From assembly GCA_003240775.1 (NCBI GenBank), contig QFNI01000045.1:1-31660 (forward strand): a stretch of 31,660 nt of DNA, written 5' to 3'. A program made the position numbers and the translations under genes. The notes under the pieces were generated by a model. The model searched no databases. It saw only the letters and a program-made list of their open reading frames with translations, and had not been told where the DNA came from. The number at the start of each line of letters is the position of its first letter. Positions within the stretch are counted from its first letter, which is position 1. Positions 1 to 7,900 of the stretch are shown here, piece after piece. The DNA comes from Mesorhizobium amorphae (lineage in GTDB: Bacteria > Pseudomonadota > Alphaproteobacteria > Rhizobiales > Rhizobiaceae).

Positions 1-14
1 GGGCGTTCGAAGCT

Positions 15-56
15 CAAGAAGCCATCTTCATGGCTTCTTGACGGCCGGAGGCCGTC
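15..56. terminator. paired hairpins downstream of guaB, possible terminator
   Basis: Two inverted repeats lie just beyond the guaB stop codon. One has perfect 11-bp arms (15-25 and 30-40) around the loop CTTC. The other has 6-7-bp GC-rich arms (about 40-46 and 50-56) around a 3-base loop; the two share base 40. Neither is followed by a clear T run on either strand, so a classical intrinsic terminator is not proven. A bidirectional hairpin or RNA-stabilising element fits equally well. Confidence 0.45.
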
Positions 57-61
57 GCTTC

Positions 62-1564
62 TCACCCCACGCTGGGATAGTTCGGGCTCTCGCGCGTGAT
101 CGTCACGTCATGCGTGTGGCTCTCGCGCAGGCCGGCATTCGAGATGCGGACGAAGGTCGCACGCTCGCGGAAGTCGTGGAGGGTGGCTGCGCCCACATAG
201 CCCATCGCCGCGCGCAGGCCCCCCGCGAGCTGGTGGAGCACGCCGCCCACCGGGCCCTTGTAGGGAACCTGGCCCTCGATGCCCTCGGGCACGAGCTTCA
301 GCGTGTCGCGCACCTCGGCCTGGAAGTAGCGGTCGGCCGAGCCGCGCGCCATCGCGCCCACCGAGCCCATGCCGCGATAGGATTTGAACGAGCGGCCGCC
401 GTGCAGATAGACCTCGCCGGGGCTCTCGTCGGTGCCGGCGAGAAGCGAGCCGACCATCACGACCCCGGCGCCCGCCGCGAGCGCCTTGGCGAGATCGCCC
501 GAATATTTGATGCCGCCATCGGCCACCACGGTCACGCCCGCGCTGCGCGCGGCGTCCACCGCATCCATGATCGCGGAAAGCTGGGGCACGCCCACGCCCG
601 CAACAATGCGGGTGGTGCAGATCGAGCCCGGCCCGATGCCCACTTTCACCGCATCCGCACCCGCGTCGATGAGCGCCTTGGTGCCGTCGGGGGTGGCCAC
701 GTTGCCGGCCATGATGCGCACCGAGTTGGACAGCTTCTTGGCGCGGGTCACGGCATCGAGCACGCGCTGGGAATGGCCGTGGGCGGTGTCGATCACCAAG
801 AGGTCGACGCCCGCGTCGATCAGGCGCTCGGCGCGCTCGAAGCCGTCTTCGCCCACCGAAGTGGCTGCGGCCGTGCGCAGGCGGCCTTGCGCATCCTTGG
901 TGGCGTTGGGGTTGAGCTGGGCTTTTTCGATGTCCTTGACGGTGATCAAGCCCACGCAGTTGCCGCCGTCGTCGACCACGAGAAGCTTCTCGATGCGGTG
1001 GGAATGGAGAAGCCGCTTAGCCTCCTCCTGCTCGACGGACTCGCGCACCGTGACCAAGCGCTCATGCGTCATCAGTTCGCTCACGCGCTGGGCGGGGTCC
1101 GACGCGAAGCGCACATCGCGGTTCGTCAGGATGCCGACGAGCCGACCCGTCACCTGCCCGCCATGGCCGCCATTGGCCACCACGGGGATGCCGGAGATGT
1201 TGAAGCGCTTCATGAGGTCGAGCGCTTCGGCGAGGCTCGCGTCCGGCCCGATCACGACGGGGTTCACCACCATGCCGGATTCGAACTTCTTGACCTGGCG
1301 CACCTGTTCGGCCTGCTCGATCGGCGACAGGTTGCGGTGGATCACACCCATGCCGCCGGCCTGGGCCATGGCGATGGCCAGGCGCGCTTCCGTCACCGTG
1401 TCCATCGCGGCCGACAGGATGGGCAGGTTGAGGTCGATGTCGCCCGCGATGCGGGTGCTGATGTCGGTCTGGCCGGGCAGCACCTCGGAATGTCCGGGCT
1501 GCAGCAGCACGTCGTCGAAGGTGAGGGCCAGAGTGCCCGTTGCGGTTTCGATCAGTCGCGCCAT
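62..1564 (-). CDS. guaB: IMP dehydrogenase (inosine-5'-monophosphate dehydrogenase)
   Basis: This enzyme oxidises IMP to XMP with NAD+, the first committed step of GMP synthesis in the cytosol. The 500-residue protein has the usual length and layout: an N-terminal barrel segment (LTFDDVLLQPG, LPILSAAMDTVTEARLAIAMAQAGG), a CBS-domain pair around residues 95-215, then the rest of the barrel. The catalytic-cysteine loop GIGPGSICTTR, the phosphate-binding ADGGIKYSGD and the flap motif KSYRGMGSVGAM are all visible. The start is supported by an AAGGAG ribosome site five bases upstream. The gene heads leftward, with a hairpin beyond its stop. Identification is certain at family and function level. 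Confidence 0.98.
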   Translation of the reverse strand: MARLIETATGTLALTFDDVLLQPGHSEVLPGQTDISTRIAGDIDLNLPILSAAMDTVTEARLAIAMAQAGGMGVIHRNLSPIEQAEQVRQVKKFESGMVVNPVVIGPDASLAEALDLMKRFNISGIPVVANGGHGGQVTGRLVGILTNRDVRFASDPAQRVSELMTHERLVTVRESVEQEEAKRLLHSHRIEKLLVVDDGGNCVGLITVKDIEKAQLNPNATKDAQGRLRTAAATSVGEDGFERAERLIDAGVDLLVIDTAHGHSQRVLDAVTRAKKLSNSVRIMAGNVATPDGTKALIDAGADAVKVGIGPGSICTTRIVAGVGVPQLSAIMDAVDAARSAGVTVVADGGIKYSGDLAKALAAGAGVVMVGSLLAGTDESPGEVYLHGGRSFKSYRGMGSVGAMARGSADRYFQAEVRDTLKLVPEGIEGQVPYKGPVGGVLHQLAGGLRAAMGYVGAATLHDFRERATFVRISNAGLRESHTHDVTITRESPNYPSVG

Positions 1565-1723
1565 GCCAGCTCCTTTGGGGATGCACGAAGCCCGCGCGGG
1601 CCGTGTGGGCTAGCGGGGGCAGGCATCGTCCGTGGTGGAAGATTGGCAGCGGCTCCTACCATGGGGAAGGAGCGGTGGGAAGCGGGGGCGGGCGAGTTCT
1701 CACAAGGCTTTGCGAGCCTGCCT

Positions 1724-1746
1724 GCCTCCCCTCCCCGCCGGGAGGC
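1724..1746 (-). terminator. GC-rich hairpin after the MBL-fold gene
   Basis: Perfect 7-bp arms (1724-1730 and 1740-1746) form a GC-rich stem starting about 9 bases beyond the stop of the leftward MBL-fold gene. No T tract follows, so intrinsic termination is only suggested. The element lies in the 190-base gap that must also hold the guaB promoter. Confidence 0.3.
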
Positions 1747-1754
1747 CGGAGCCT

Positions 1755-2741
1755 CTAGAGTTCCAGCTGATAGCTTTCCGGGATGAAGCGGAACCCGTCC
1801 TCGAAACGCTCGACATAGCCCACCGCCGGAAACGGCATGTGATAGCCCATGAAGGGCAGGCGCTCGTCGGCGATCGTGCCGAACACGCGCTTGCGGGTGG
1901 CGGCAGCCGCCGCCTTGTCCATGTCGAAGCGCACCTCCCAGTCGGGCTTCTGCAGCGAGGCCACGAAGTGGTTGGCGGTGTCGCCCGTCAGCATCATGGT
2001 CTTGCCGCCCGATTCCAGGCGGAAGGCGAGATGGCCGGGCGTGTGGCCGATCGCTTCCACCGCCGTGATGCCGGGCGCTGCCCCGTTGCCGTCGCCCACA
2101 AACACCGCGCGCTCGCGCAGCGGCATCACCGCCTTGCGCACTGCCTGGGCGTTGCCTTCGGTCGGGCCCGAAAGCCGCTCTTCGGCGGTCCAGAAATCCC
2201 ACTCCTTCTGGCCGAAGACGTAGGAAGCGTTGGGAAATGCCGGCGCATCGCCCTCCATCAGGCCGCCGATGTGGTCGCCATGCATGTGGGTGAGGATCAC
2301 GAGCGTGACCGATTCCGGCGGGAAGCCCGCATCGGCCATGCGCGCGCGAAGCTGGCCCATGCCGTTCTCGCGCCCGCCCGGCCCGAAGCCCGTGTCGACC
2401 AGGATCACCTCGGACGGCGTGCGGATGAGAAGCGGGGTGAAGCCGTTCACGAAGCGGGTGGGCGGCAGCAGGTTCTTTTCCATGAGGGCCGCAACCGCTT
2501 CCGGCGTCTGGTTCGCGCCGAAGGTCGGGTGTGGGCCGTCGCCTGGACGCAACCCGTCGAGCACGGGGATCAGCTCCCACTCGCCGAAGGCGAAGCGCCG
2601 GAAGCCCGGTGCGCCGGGGGCGAGAGGCGCCGGTGCCGGGGCGCTCTGCTGGGCCGCCGCACCCGTGCCGCCGGCAACCGCGCCCACCGCTGCCGCCGCC
2701 CCGATCTTCATCGCCGACCGCCTGTCCATCGTCATCGCCAT
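1755..2741 (-). CDS. Tat-exported MBL-fold metallohydrolase
   Basis: A 328-residue metallo-beta-lactamase-fold hydrolase. The N terminus carries a twin arginine (MAMTMDRRSAMKIG) followed by an Ala/Gly-rich hydrophobic stretch and AAAQQ, which looks like a Tat signal peptide, so the enzyme is probably periplasmic. The zinc motif THMHGDHIGG, the later GHTPGH and the metal-bridging Asp in TGDTANH are all present, so it should be active. The start at 2741 has an AGGGAGGA ribosome site; the longer open frame upstream is non-coding. Two further ATG codons follow within six residues. The substrate (lactone, ester or other) cannot be assigned. It is divergent from the DMT transporter gene, with about 100 bases between them. 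Confidence 0.9.
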   Translation of the reverse strand: MAMTMDRRSAMKIGAAAAVGAVAGGTGAAAQQSAPAPAPLAPGAPGFRRFAFGEWELIPVLDGLRPGDGPHPTFGANQTPEAVAALMEKNLLPPTRFVNGFTPLLIRTPSEVILVDTGFGPGGRENGMGQLRARMADAGFPPESVTLVILTHMHGDHIGGLMEGDAPAFPNASYVFGQKEWDFWTAEERLSGPTEGNAQAVRKAVMPLRERAVFVGDGNGAAPGITAVEAIGHTPGHLAFRLESGGKTMMLTGDTANHFVASLQKPDWEVRFDMDKAAAAATRKRVFGTIADERLPFMGYHMPFPAVGYVERFEDGFRFIPESYQLEL

Positions 2742-2843
2742 CCTATCCTCCCTGGCATCATCGAAACCTCGCGGCTGCGGCTGTTTCTCCAGCCGCCCGC
2801 GCCCTACCCTTCTATCTAGGGCGAATGCGGCGAGGGTCTGCTC

Positions 2844-3773
2844 ATGAGCGAACACGGCATTGCGATGAGCCTGCCCGCGCAGCCGGAGCGCCCGCGCATA
2901 TGGGACGGGCGCACGGGCTGGACCCTCGTGGGCATGTCCGCCATTCCGCTCTGGGCGACATGGCCGCTTCTCGCCACCTGGTCTGCCACCGTGCCCGAGC
3001 CTGCCGCGCGGCTGCCCACGTTCCAGCTGCTCGCGATTGCCTTCGGAACGGGCGCGGCCGTGCTCTGGGCGCTCGACCGCGCGCCGCAAAAGCCCGCGCC
3101 GCGCACCTGGATGCACTGGATGGCGGTCGCCATGGCGGTGGTGGGCTATCTCGCGGCCAACGCCACCTATGTGTTCGCCATGCGCTTCATTCCGCCCGCG
3201 CAGGCCAATCTCATCGCCTATCTCTGGCCGGTGATGATCGTGGTGCTGGGCGGCGCGATGGGCGTGATGCGTGTGGGCTGGCGCCAGTGGCTCGGCGTGG
3301 CGGTGGGGCTCGGGGGCGCAGCGCTGGTGATCGGCGGCAGCGGCTTCACCCTGTCTTGGACGGGCATCGCGCTTGCGCTCGCCTCGGGCCTCACCTGGGC
3401 CGCCTTCTGCCTGTTCCGCCTGTTCGAAGGGGAGCGCGCGGGCAACATTCTCGGCGCGGGCTTCGCCGCCTCGGGCGCGCTGTCGTTTGTGATCCATCTC
3501 GCGGTGGAGACCACGGTCGTGCCATCGGCCGCGTCGCTCGCGCTGGTTCTCCTGATCGGGCTCCTGCCGCTCAGCCTCGGCGCGCTCGCCTGGGACCGCG
3601 GCATCCGGCGCGGCGACCGCCGCCTGCTCGCCGTGATGGCCTATGCCACCCCGCTCGCGAGCGCGCTTCTCCTGTTCGCCTTCGGCTATGCCTCGATGAG
3701 CCTGGGGCTTGCGCTCGGCGGCTGCATGATCGTGGCGGCTGGCATCATCTCCGCCTCGCGCGAGACGGCGTAA
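2844..3773 (+). CDS. EamA/DMT-family inner-membrane transporter
   Basis: A 309-residue polytopic membrane protein with about ten hydrophobic helices arranged as two EamA-like halves, typical of drug/metabolite transporters that export small metabolites. The motif RFIPPAQANLIAYLWPVMIVVLGG matches the conserved end of the first half, and the second half begins near residue 170 (TGIALALASGLTWAAF). The start at 2844 follows a GAGGG-like ribosome site. ATG at 2865 (MSLPAQPERP) is a possible alternative. The gene is divergent from the Tat-exported hydrolase and runs toward the MFS gene. The exported compound is unknown. Confidence 0.88.
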   Translation: MSEHGIAMSLPAQPERPRIWDGRTGWTLVGMSAIPLWATWPLLATWSATVPEPAARLPTFQLLAIAFGTGAAVLWALDRAPQKPAPRTWMHWMAVAMAVVGYLAANATYVFAMRFIPPAQANLIAYLWPVMIVVLGGAMGVMRVGWRQWLGVAVGLGGAALVIGGSGFTLSWTGIALALASGLTWAAFCLFRLFEGERAGNILGAGFAASGALSFVIHLAVETTVVPSAASLALVLLIGLLPLSLGALAWDRGIRRGDRRLLAVMAYATPLASALLLFAFGYASMSLGLALGGCMIVAAGIISASRETA

Positions 3774-3892
3774 GCGCCCTCCCCTTTCCCTGTCGCTCAC
3801 GCCATCTTGACGCGAAGCGGGCCGCGATCCGACCCCAAGGGGCAGACGCGAACGCTTGCCGGTGCTAACCGGGCGGCCGGAAAGCCTGGCAT

Positions 3893-5302
3893 TTGAACCG
3901 CACCACCCCGCTCATCCTCGCCGTCGCCTTGTTCATGGAGAACATGGATTCGACGGTGATCTCCACCGCGCTCCCGGCCATCGCCGAAGATCTCGGCACG
4001 AGCCCGATCGCGCTGAAGCTGGCGCTCACCGCCTATCTCGTGGCGCTTGCCGTGTTCATCCCGATCAGCGGATGGATGGCCGACCGCTTCGGGGCCAAAC
4101 CCGTGTTCCGCGCGGCCATCGGCGTGTTCATGCTGGGTTCGCTCGGCTGCGCGATGTCGGACTCGCTCGGCGCCATCGTCGCCTCGCGCATCGTGCAAGG
4201 CGCCGGCGGGGCTATGATGACGCCCGTGGCGCGCCTCGTTCTCGTGCGCTCGGTGCCGCGCTCCGAGCTCGTCTCCGCCATGGCCTGGCTGACCATTCCC
4301 GGCCTGATCGGGCCGATGCTCGGTCCGCCCGTCGGCGGCTTCATCACCACATTCGTGTCCTGGCACTGGATCTTCCTGATCAACCTGCCGATCGGGCTCC
4401 TGGGCATCGCGCTGTCGGGCCGCTTCCTGCCGGACACGCCGGCCGTGGCGGGCGGGGGCGTGGACTGGACGGGCTTCGTGCTTTCGGCCCTTGCCGCTTC
4501 GGGCCTCGTCTTCGGGCTCTCGGTGGTCAGCCTGCCCGCCCTGCCGGTTCGGGTGGGGCTCGGCACGCTGCTGGTGGGTCTCCTGTCCGCCCTCCTCTAC
4601 ATCCGCCATGCGCGGCAGAGTCCGGCCCCGCTGCTCGACCTGAGGCTCCTGCGCAATCCGAGCTTCAGCGCCGCCATCTGGGGCGGGGTGCTGTTTCGGA
4701 TCGGGGTGGGGGCGACGCCTTTCCTCCTGCCGCTCCTGTTTCAGCTGGGCTTCGGGCTGACACCGTTCGAATCGGGCTCGATCACCTTCGTCTCGGCCGT
4801 GGGCGCCATCTGCATGAAGTTCGTGGCGCGCCGCCTGCTGCGGCTCGGCGGGTTTCGCACGGTGCTCGTTGCCGCAAGCCTGATCGGCGCGCTGTTCATC
4901 GCCGCGGCCTCCTTCTTCACGCCGGAAACGCCGGTCGCGCTGATCATCGGCACCTTGTTCTTTTCGGGCTTCTTCCGCTCGCTCTTCTTCACCTCGGCCA
5001 ACGCGCTGGTGTTCGCGGACGTGACCGAGAACCAGGCGAGCCAGGCCACCGCCATCTCCGCCTCGTTCCAGCAGGTGTCGATCGCGCTCGGCGTGGCGGT
5101 GGCGGGCGGCATCCTCGAACTCGTCGGGTTCTGGACGGGCGCGGGCCTGACGCTCGGAGCGTTCTCGGTGGCGTTCGCGATCGTGGCTGTGATCACCGCG
5201 AGCGCCGCCCTGCCCTTCCTGCTGATGCCGCGCGACGCAGGCCGCTCGGTCTCGGGACACGGGGCGGAAGACGCGGAGCTTGGCGCAGGCCGGGCGGTGT
5301 GA
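3893..5302 (+). CDS. MFS transporter, DHA2 (EmrB/QacA-like) family
   Basis: A 469-residue major facilitator, probably a proton-driven efflux pump in the inner membrane. The opening helix carries MENMDSTVISTALPAI, matching the DHA2 signature in which an Asp follows LD/MD. The loop-2 motif GWMADRFGAKPVFRAAI is the MFS motif A, and GPMLGPPVGGFI resembles motif C of drug antiporters. The TTG start at 3893 gives a sensible N terminus just before helix 1 and is preceded by a weak GGAAAG site. It follows the DMT gene by about 120 bases and converges with rlmE, with only 9 bases between the stops. The substrate is not predictable. Confidence 0.9.
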   Translation: MNRTTPLILAVALFMENMDSTVISTALPAIAEDLGTSPIALKLALTAYLVALAVFIPISGWMADRFGAKPVFRAAIGVFMLGSLGCAMSDSLGAIVASRIVQGAGGAMMTPVARLVLVRSVPRSELVSAMAWLTIPGLIGPMLGPPVGGFITTFVSWHWIFLINLPIGLLGIALSGRFLPDTPAVAGGGVDWTGFVLSALAASGLVFGLSVVSLPALPVRVGLGTLLVGLLSALLYIRHARQSPAPLLDLRLLRNPSFSAAIWGGVLFRIGVGATPFLLPLLFQLGFGLTPFESGSITFVSAVGAICMKFVARRLLRLGGFRTVLVAASLIGALFIAAASFFTPETPVALIIGTLFFSGFFRSLFFTSANALVFADVTENQASQATAISASFQQVSIALGVAVAGGILELVGFWTGAGLTLGAFSVAFAIVAVITASAALPFLLMPRDAGRSVSGHGAEDAELGAGRAV

Positions 5303-5311
5303 GGGCGGTTT

Positions 5312-6010
5312 CTATTCGCGGCCCTTGAAGCCGCGTGCGAGCAGATAGAGCTCGGCCGACTCGTCGCGCGAGGCGGGCGGCTTGACGTGGTGCACGGAGG
5401 TGAAGGCCCGCTTGAGCCTTGCCAGCAGCTCGTTCTCCGTGCCGCCCTGGAAGGTCTTGGCCAGGAAATGCCCGCCGGGCTTCACCACTTCCATCGCGAA
5501 ATCCGCCGCCACCTCGCAAAGATGCATGGTGCGGATGTGGTCGGTCTGGCGGTGGCCCGTGGTGGGGGCTGCCATGTCGGACAAGACCACGTCGGGCGGC
5601 TCGCCGCCAAGGGCCGCGAGCAGGCGCGCAGGCGCGTCGTCGTCGAGGAAATCCATCAGAAGCACGTCCGCGCCCGGCACCGCATCCATGCCGAGATAGT
5701 CGATGCCGACCACGCGGGGGCTTTCGGCCTTGGAGCCCGTGCGCGCGACCGCGACCTGCGTCCATCCGCCGGGTGCCGCCCCCAGGTCGATCACCCGCTG
5801 CCCGGGTTTCAGGAGCTTGTAGCGGTCGTCGATCTCGATCAGCTTGAAGGCCGCGCGCGAGCGGAAGCCGTCGGCCTTGGAGCGCTGCACATAGGGATCG
5901 TTCAGGTGACGCTCGAGCCAGCGGCGCGAGGATTCCTTGAGCCCGCTCTTCTTCTTGACGCGCGTCTTGAGCACGCGGGCGGCGCCCGAACCGGGCGTGG
6001 GCTTCTTCAT
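5312..6010 (-). CDS. rlmE: 23S rRNA (uridine-2'-O-)-methyltransferase RlmE (FtsJ/RrmJ)
   Basis: This SAM-dependent enzyme 2'-O-methylates a uridine of the 23S rRNA A-loop late in 50S assembly. The 232-residue protein has a basic N-terminal tail rich in Lys/Arg (to about residue 30). RSRAAFKLIEID follows, then the SAM-binding VIDLGAAPGGWTQVA. VLSDMAAPTTGH supplies the catalytic Asp and GGHFLAKTFQGG supplies the catalytic Lys; together with the early Lys and late Glu these form the K-D-K-E tetrad. The start ATG at 6010 overlaps the stop of the upstream phosphatase gene as ATGA, so the two are translationally coupled. Confidence 0.96.
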   Translation of the reverse strand: MKKPTPGSGAARVLKTRVKKKSGLKESSRRWLERHLNDPYVQRSKADGFRSRAAFKLIEIDDRYKLLKPGQRVIDLGAAPGGWTQVAVARTGSKAESPRVVGIDYLGMDAVPGADVLLMDFLDDDAPARLLAALGGEPPDVVLSDMAAPTTGHRQTDHIRTMHLCEVAADFAMEVVKPGGHFLAKTFQGGTENELLARLKRAFTSVHHVKPPASRDESAELYLLARGFKGRE

Positions 6011-7287
6011 GCGCGCTCTCCCGCGCGTTGCCCGGACCGGGGGCGGCCCCAGACGCCGGCTTCCGTCATCAGTTCGCTCAGCATGCCCTCGCGCAGGCCC
6101 CGGTCTGCCACGCGCAGCCGCTCGGCCGGCCAGACGCGGCGGATGGCCTGGAGGATCGCGCAGCCCGCGAGCACGAGATCGGCGCGGTCGGGCCCGATGC
6201 AGGGGTTCTTGACGCGCTGCGCGAAATCCCAACCGAGCAGCTTCTCGATCATGCGGTCGATGGCCTGAGCTTCCATCCAGAGCCCGTCCACGCGGCGGCG
6301 GTCGTAGCGCGGCAGGTCGAGATGGATGCCGGCGAGCGTGGTGACCGTGCCGGACGTGCCCAGGAGGTTGAAGGAGGGCACGCCGACGAGGTGGTCGAGG
6401 CGGCCGCGCTCGGGAAAGCGCGCGATCATATCGGACACATGGTCGATCATGGCGCCGAAGCTTTCGGGCGTGACGTCGCGCCCGCCGAACCGCTCGGCCA
6501 GCGAGACCACGCCGATGGGCAGCGAGGTCCAGGCGACGATGGAATCGGCGAGCCGCCCCGTGCGTCGCCCGGTGAGATCGACAAGCGCTATCTCGGACGA
6601 GCCCCCGCCGATGTCGAACAGCACCACGCCGCGCGCATCCGCCTCAACGAGTGAGCCGCAGCCCGAGACCGCGAGGCGCGCTTCCGTTTCGCGGCTGATC
6701 ACTTCGAGCCGGATGCCCGCCTCGCGCTCCACGCGTTCCACGAACTCCGCCCCGTTGGCGGCGGCCCGGCAGGCTTCGGTGGCGATCAGGCGGGCGCGGA
6801 GCAGCGTGCGGTTGCGCAGCTTGTCGCCGCACACCTTGAGCGCGTCGAGCGCGCGATCCATCGCTGGGCCCCCGAGCTCGCCCGTGCGGCTCAAGCCCTC
6901 GCCGAGCCGCACGATGCGCGAGAACGCATCCACCACGCGGAACTCGCCCGGCCGCGTGGGCACGGCCACCAGCAGGCGGCAATTGTTGGTGCCGAGGTCG
7001 AGCGCTGCGAAGACGGGCGCCTCGCGCCGCCGCGGAGGCGCAGGCGGCGGGGTGGCCTGCACGAATGCGGCTTCCGCCGGCTGGGCAACCGTTGCGGGAA
7101 CGGCGCCATGGGCCCCTGCCCCACCCGGCTGCTGGCCGCGCACAAAGGCCTTGCGCCCCCGCCGCCGCTTGCGGCGCTTAGGCGTGGCGGTTGTCTTGCG
7201 TTCGAGTTCGCCAACGGAATCGGCGCGCCGGCTGTCTTGCGCCCGCTCCGCATCCGGCGGCTTCCGGCCGGATCCGCGGTGTGCCAC
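6007..7287 (-). CDS. ppx: Ppx/GppA-family phosphatase (exopolyphosphatase / pppGpp phosphatase)
   Basis: A member of the Hsp70/actin-fold Ppx/GppA group that hydrolyses polyphosphate or pppGpp. The signature ALDLGTNNCRLLVA lies near residue 95. It is followed by VRLGEGLSRTGEL, IATEACRAAANG, the nucleotide-binding FDIGGGSSEIALVD and LGTSGTVTTLAGI. The region before residue 90 is unusual: very basic (ATPKRRKRRRGRKAF) and then Pro/Ala-rich, and probably disordered. I chose the GTG at 7287 (426 residues) because a GGAAGGA ribosome site precedes it. An in-frame ATG at 7344 would give 445 residues. The gene overlaps rlmE by ATGA, a pairing known in alphaproteobacteria. Confidence 0.92.
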   Translation of the reverse strand: MAHRGSGRKPPDAERAQDSRRADSVGELERKTTATPKRRKRRRGRKAFVRGQQPGGAGAHGAVPATVAQPAEAAFVQATPPPAPPRRREAPVFAALDLGTNNCRLLVAVPTRPGEFRVVDAFSRIVRLGEGLSRTGELGGPAMDRALDALKVCGDKLRNRTLLRARLIATEACRAAANGAEFVERVEREAGIRLEVISRETEARLAVSGCGSLVEADARGVVLFDIGGGSSEIALVDLTGRRTGRLADSIVAWTSLPIGVVSLAERFGGRDVTPESFGAMIDHVSDMIARFPERGRLDHLVGVPSFNLLGTSGTVTTLAGIHLDLPRYDRRRVDGLWMEAQAIDRMIEKLLGWDFAQRVKNPCIGPDRADLVLAGCAILQAIRRVWPAERLRVADRGLREGMLSELMTEAGVWGRPRSGQRAGERA

Positions 7288-7420
7288 GTGGTGTTCCTTC
7301 CAGCGCCGCGCGAAGCCGCCAATCGGCACGCAGCAGGCGCCCAAACAAGTGAGTTGCCCCAGACACTATCAGGCCCGCCGCCATTCACCAAGGCCTCTAC
7401 CCCGCCCACAAGAAACCCCG

Positions 7421-7448
7421 TTGATCCCGCCCCCGAATATGCTAAAAG
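7421..7448 (+). promoter_or_regulatory. candidate sigma70-type promoter for tRNA-Gln
   Basis: TTGATC (7421-7426) and TAAAAG (7443-7448) are separated by 16 bases and point toward the tRNA about 75 bases downstream. The interval between the divergent ppx gene and the tRNA must contain a promoter, and this is the best match by eye. It is a weak-consensus call. Confidence 0.4.
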
Positions 7449-7521
7449 CCCCCTCGAACCGGCCCCGCGCGCAACCCAGCCCGCCCCCGCCGTTTCAACC
7501 ACAGCCGCCGATGCGGCCTGT

Positions 7522-7595
7522 TGGGGAATAGGTTAACGGTAGACCCACGGACTCTGACTCCGTTAGTCCTGGTTCGAATCCAGGTTCCCCAGCCA
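7522..7595 (+). tRNA. tRNA-Gln (anticodon CUG)
   Basis: A complete cloverleaf can be drawn. The 7-bp acceptor stem is TGGGGAA with TTCCCCA, with discriminator G and an encoded CCA. The anticodon stem ACGGA/TCCGT closes the loop CTCTGAC, giving anticodon CTG for Gln codon CAG. The T arm contains GGTTCGAATCC. The D arm includes GGTTAACGGTAGACC. The gene stands alone, after the divergent ppx promoter region and before a gene-poor stretch. Confidence 0.97.
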
Positions 7596-7900
7596 AACTT
7601 TTCTCGAACTGCAAGATTTCGATCGGAAATGGTTTTCCTCTTTCAGGAGAAATTTCCTGCGGCTTCGCCGCGATTTGAGACCCAACCCGATGGCCAGAGG
7701 TGGTGTCTGCAACATCCTGAGAGGCAAGACCCCGTCGCAGACCTGAGACCTGGTGGCACAACCGCGCGTTCGATCAAATGAAGAAGTAGGCGTTCCCAGC
7801 GAACGGGATGCCCTGCTTCATGTTGCAGTGACCTGGAACAAGTGGACGACTTGGCTCTCGATCGCACGCCGGGAGACGCTATCAGGCGTCTTCTGAGGGC
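7596..7900. other. gene-poor stretch after tRNA-Gln
   Basis: About 305 bases with no convincing coding frame. A short hairpin (arms GCGGC/GCCGC, 7659-7671) lies 64 bases after the tRNA and could act in 3' end formation. I looked for a second copy of the tRNA 3' end that would mark an integrated element and saw none in the window. The composition is a little less GC-rich than the flanks. Confidence 0.5.

Noticed and set aside
38..1786. Very long open frames on the plus strand across guaB (582 and 393 codons)
   Set aside because: They are antisense shadows of a certain guaB gene. GC-rich codon bias keeps the opposite frames open, and their His/Arg/Ala-rich text matches no protein family.
2742..3800. 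N-terminal extension of the Tat-type MBL hydrolase to 681 residues
   Set aside because: It would cross the DMT gene on the other strand, and the Tat signal peptide with a strong ribosome site marks the true start at 2741.
3797..5260. 487-codon minus-strand frame opposite the MFS gene
   Set aside because: Its text is almost only Arg, Glu, Gly, His and Ala, as expected for the mirror of a GC-rich membrane-protein gene. The MFS frame has clear family motifs.
7643..7867. 74-codon minus-strand frame after tRNA-Gln, considered as an integrase fragment
   Set aside because: No recognisable integrase residues (Arg...HxxR...Tyr) and no ribosome site.
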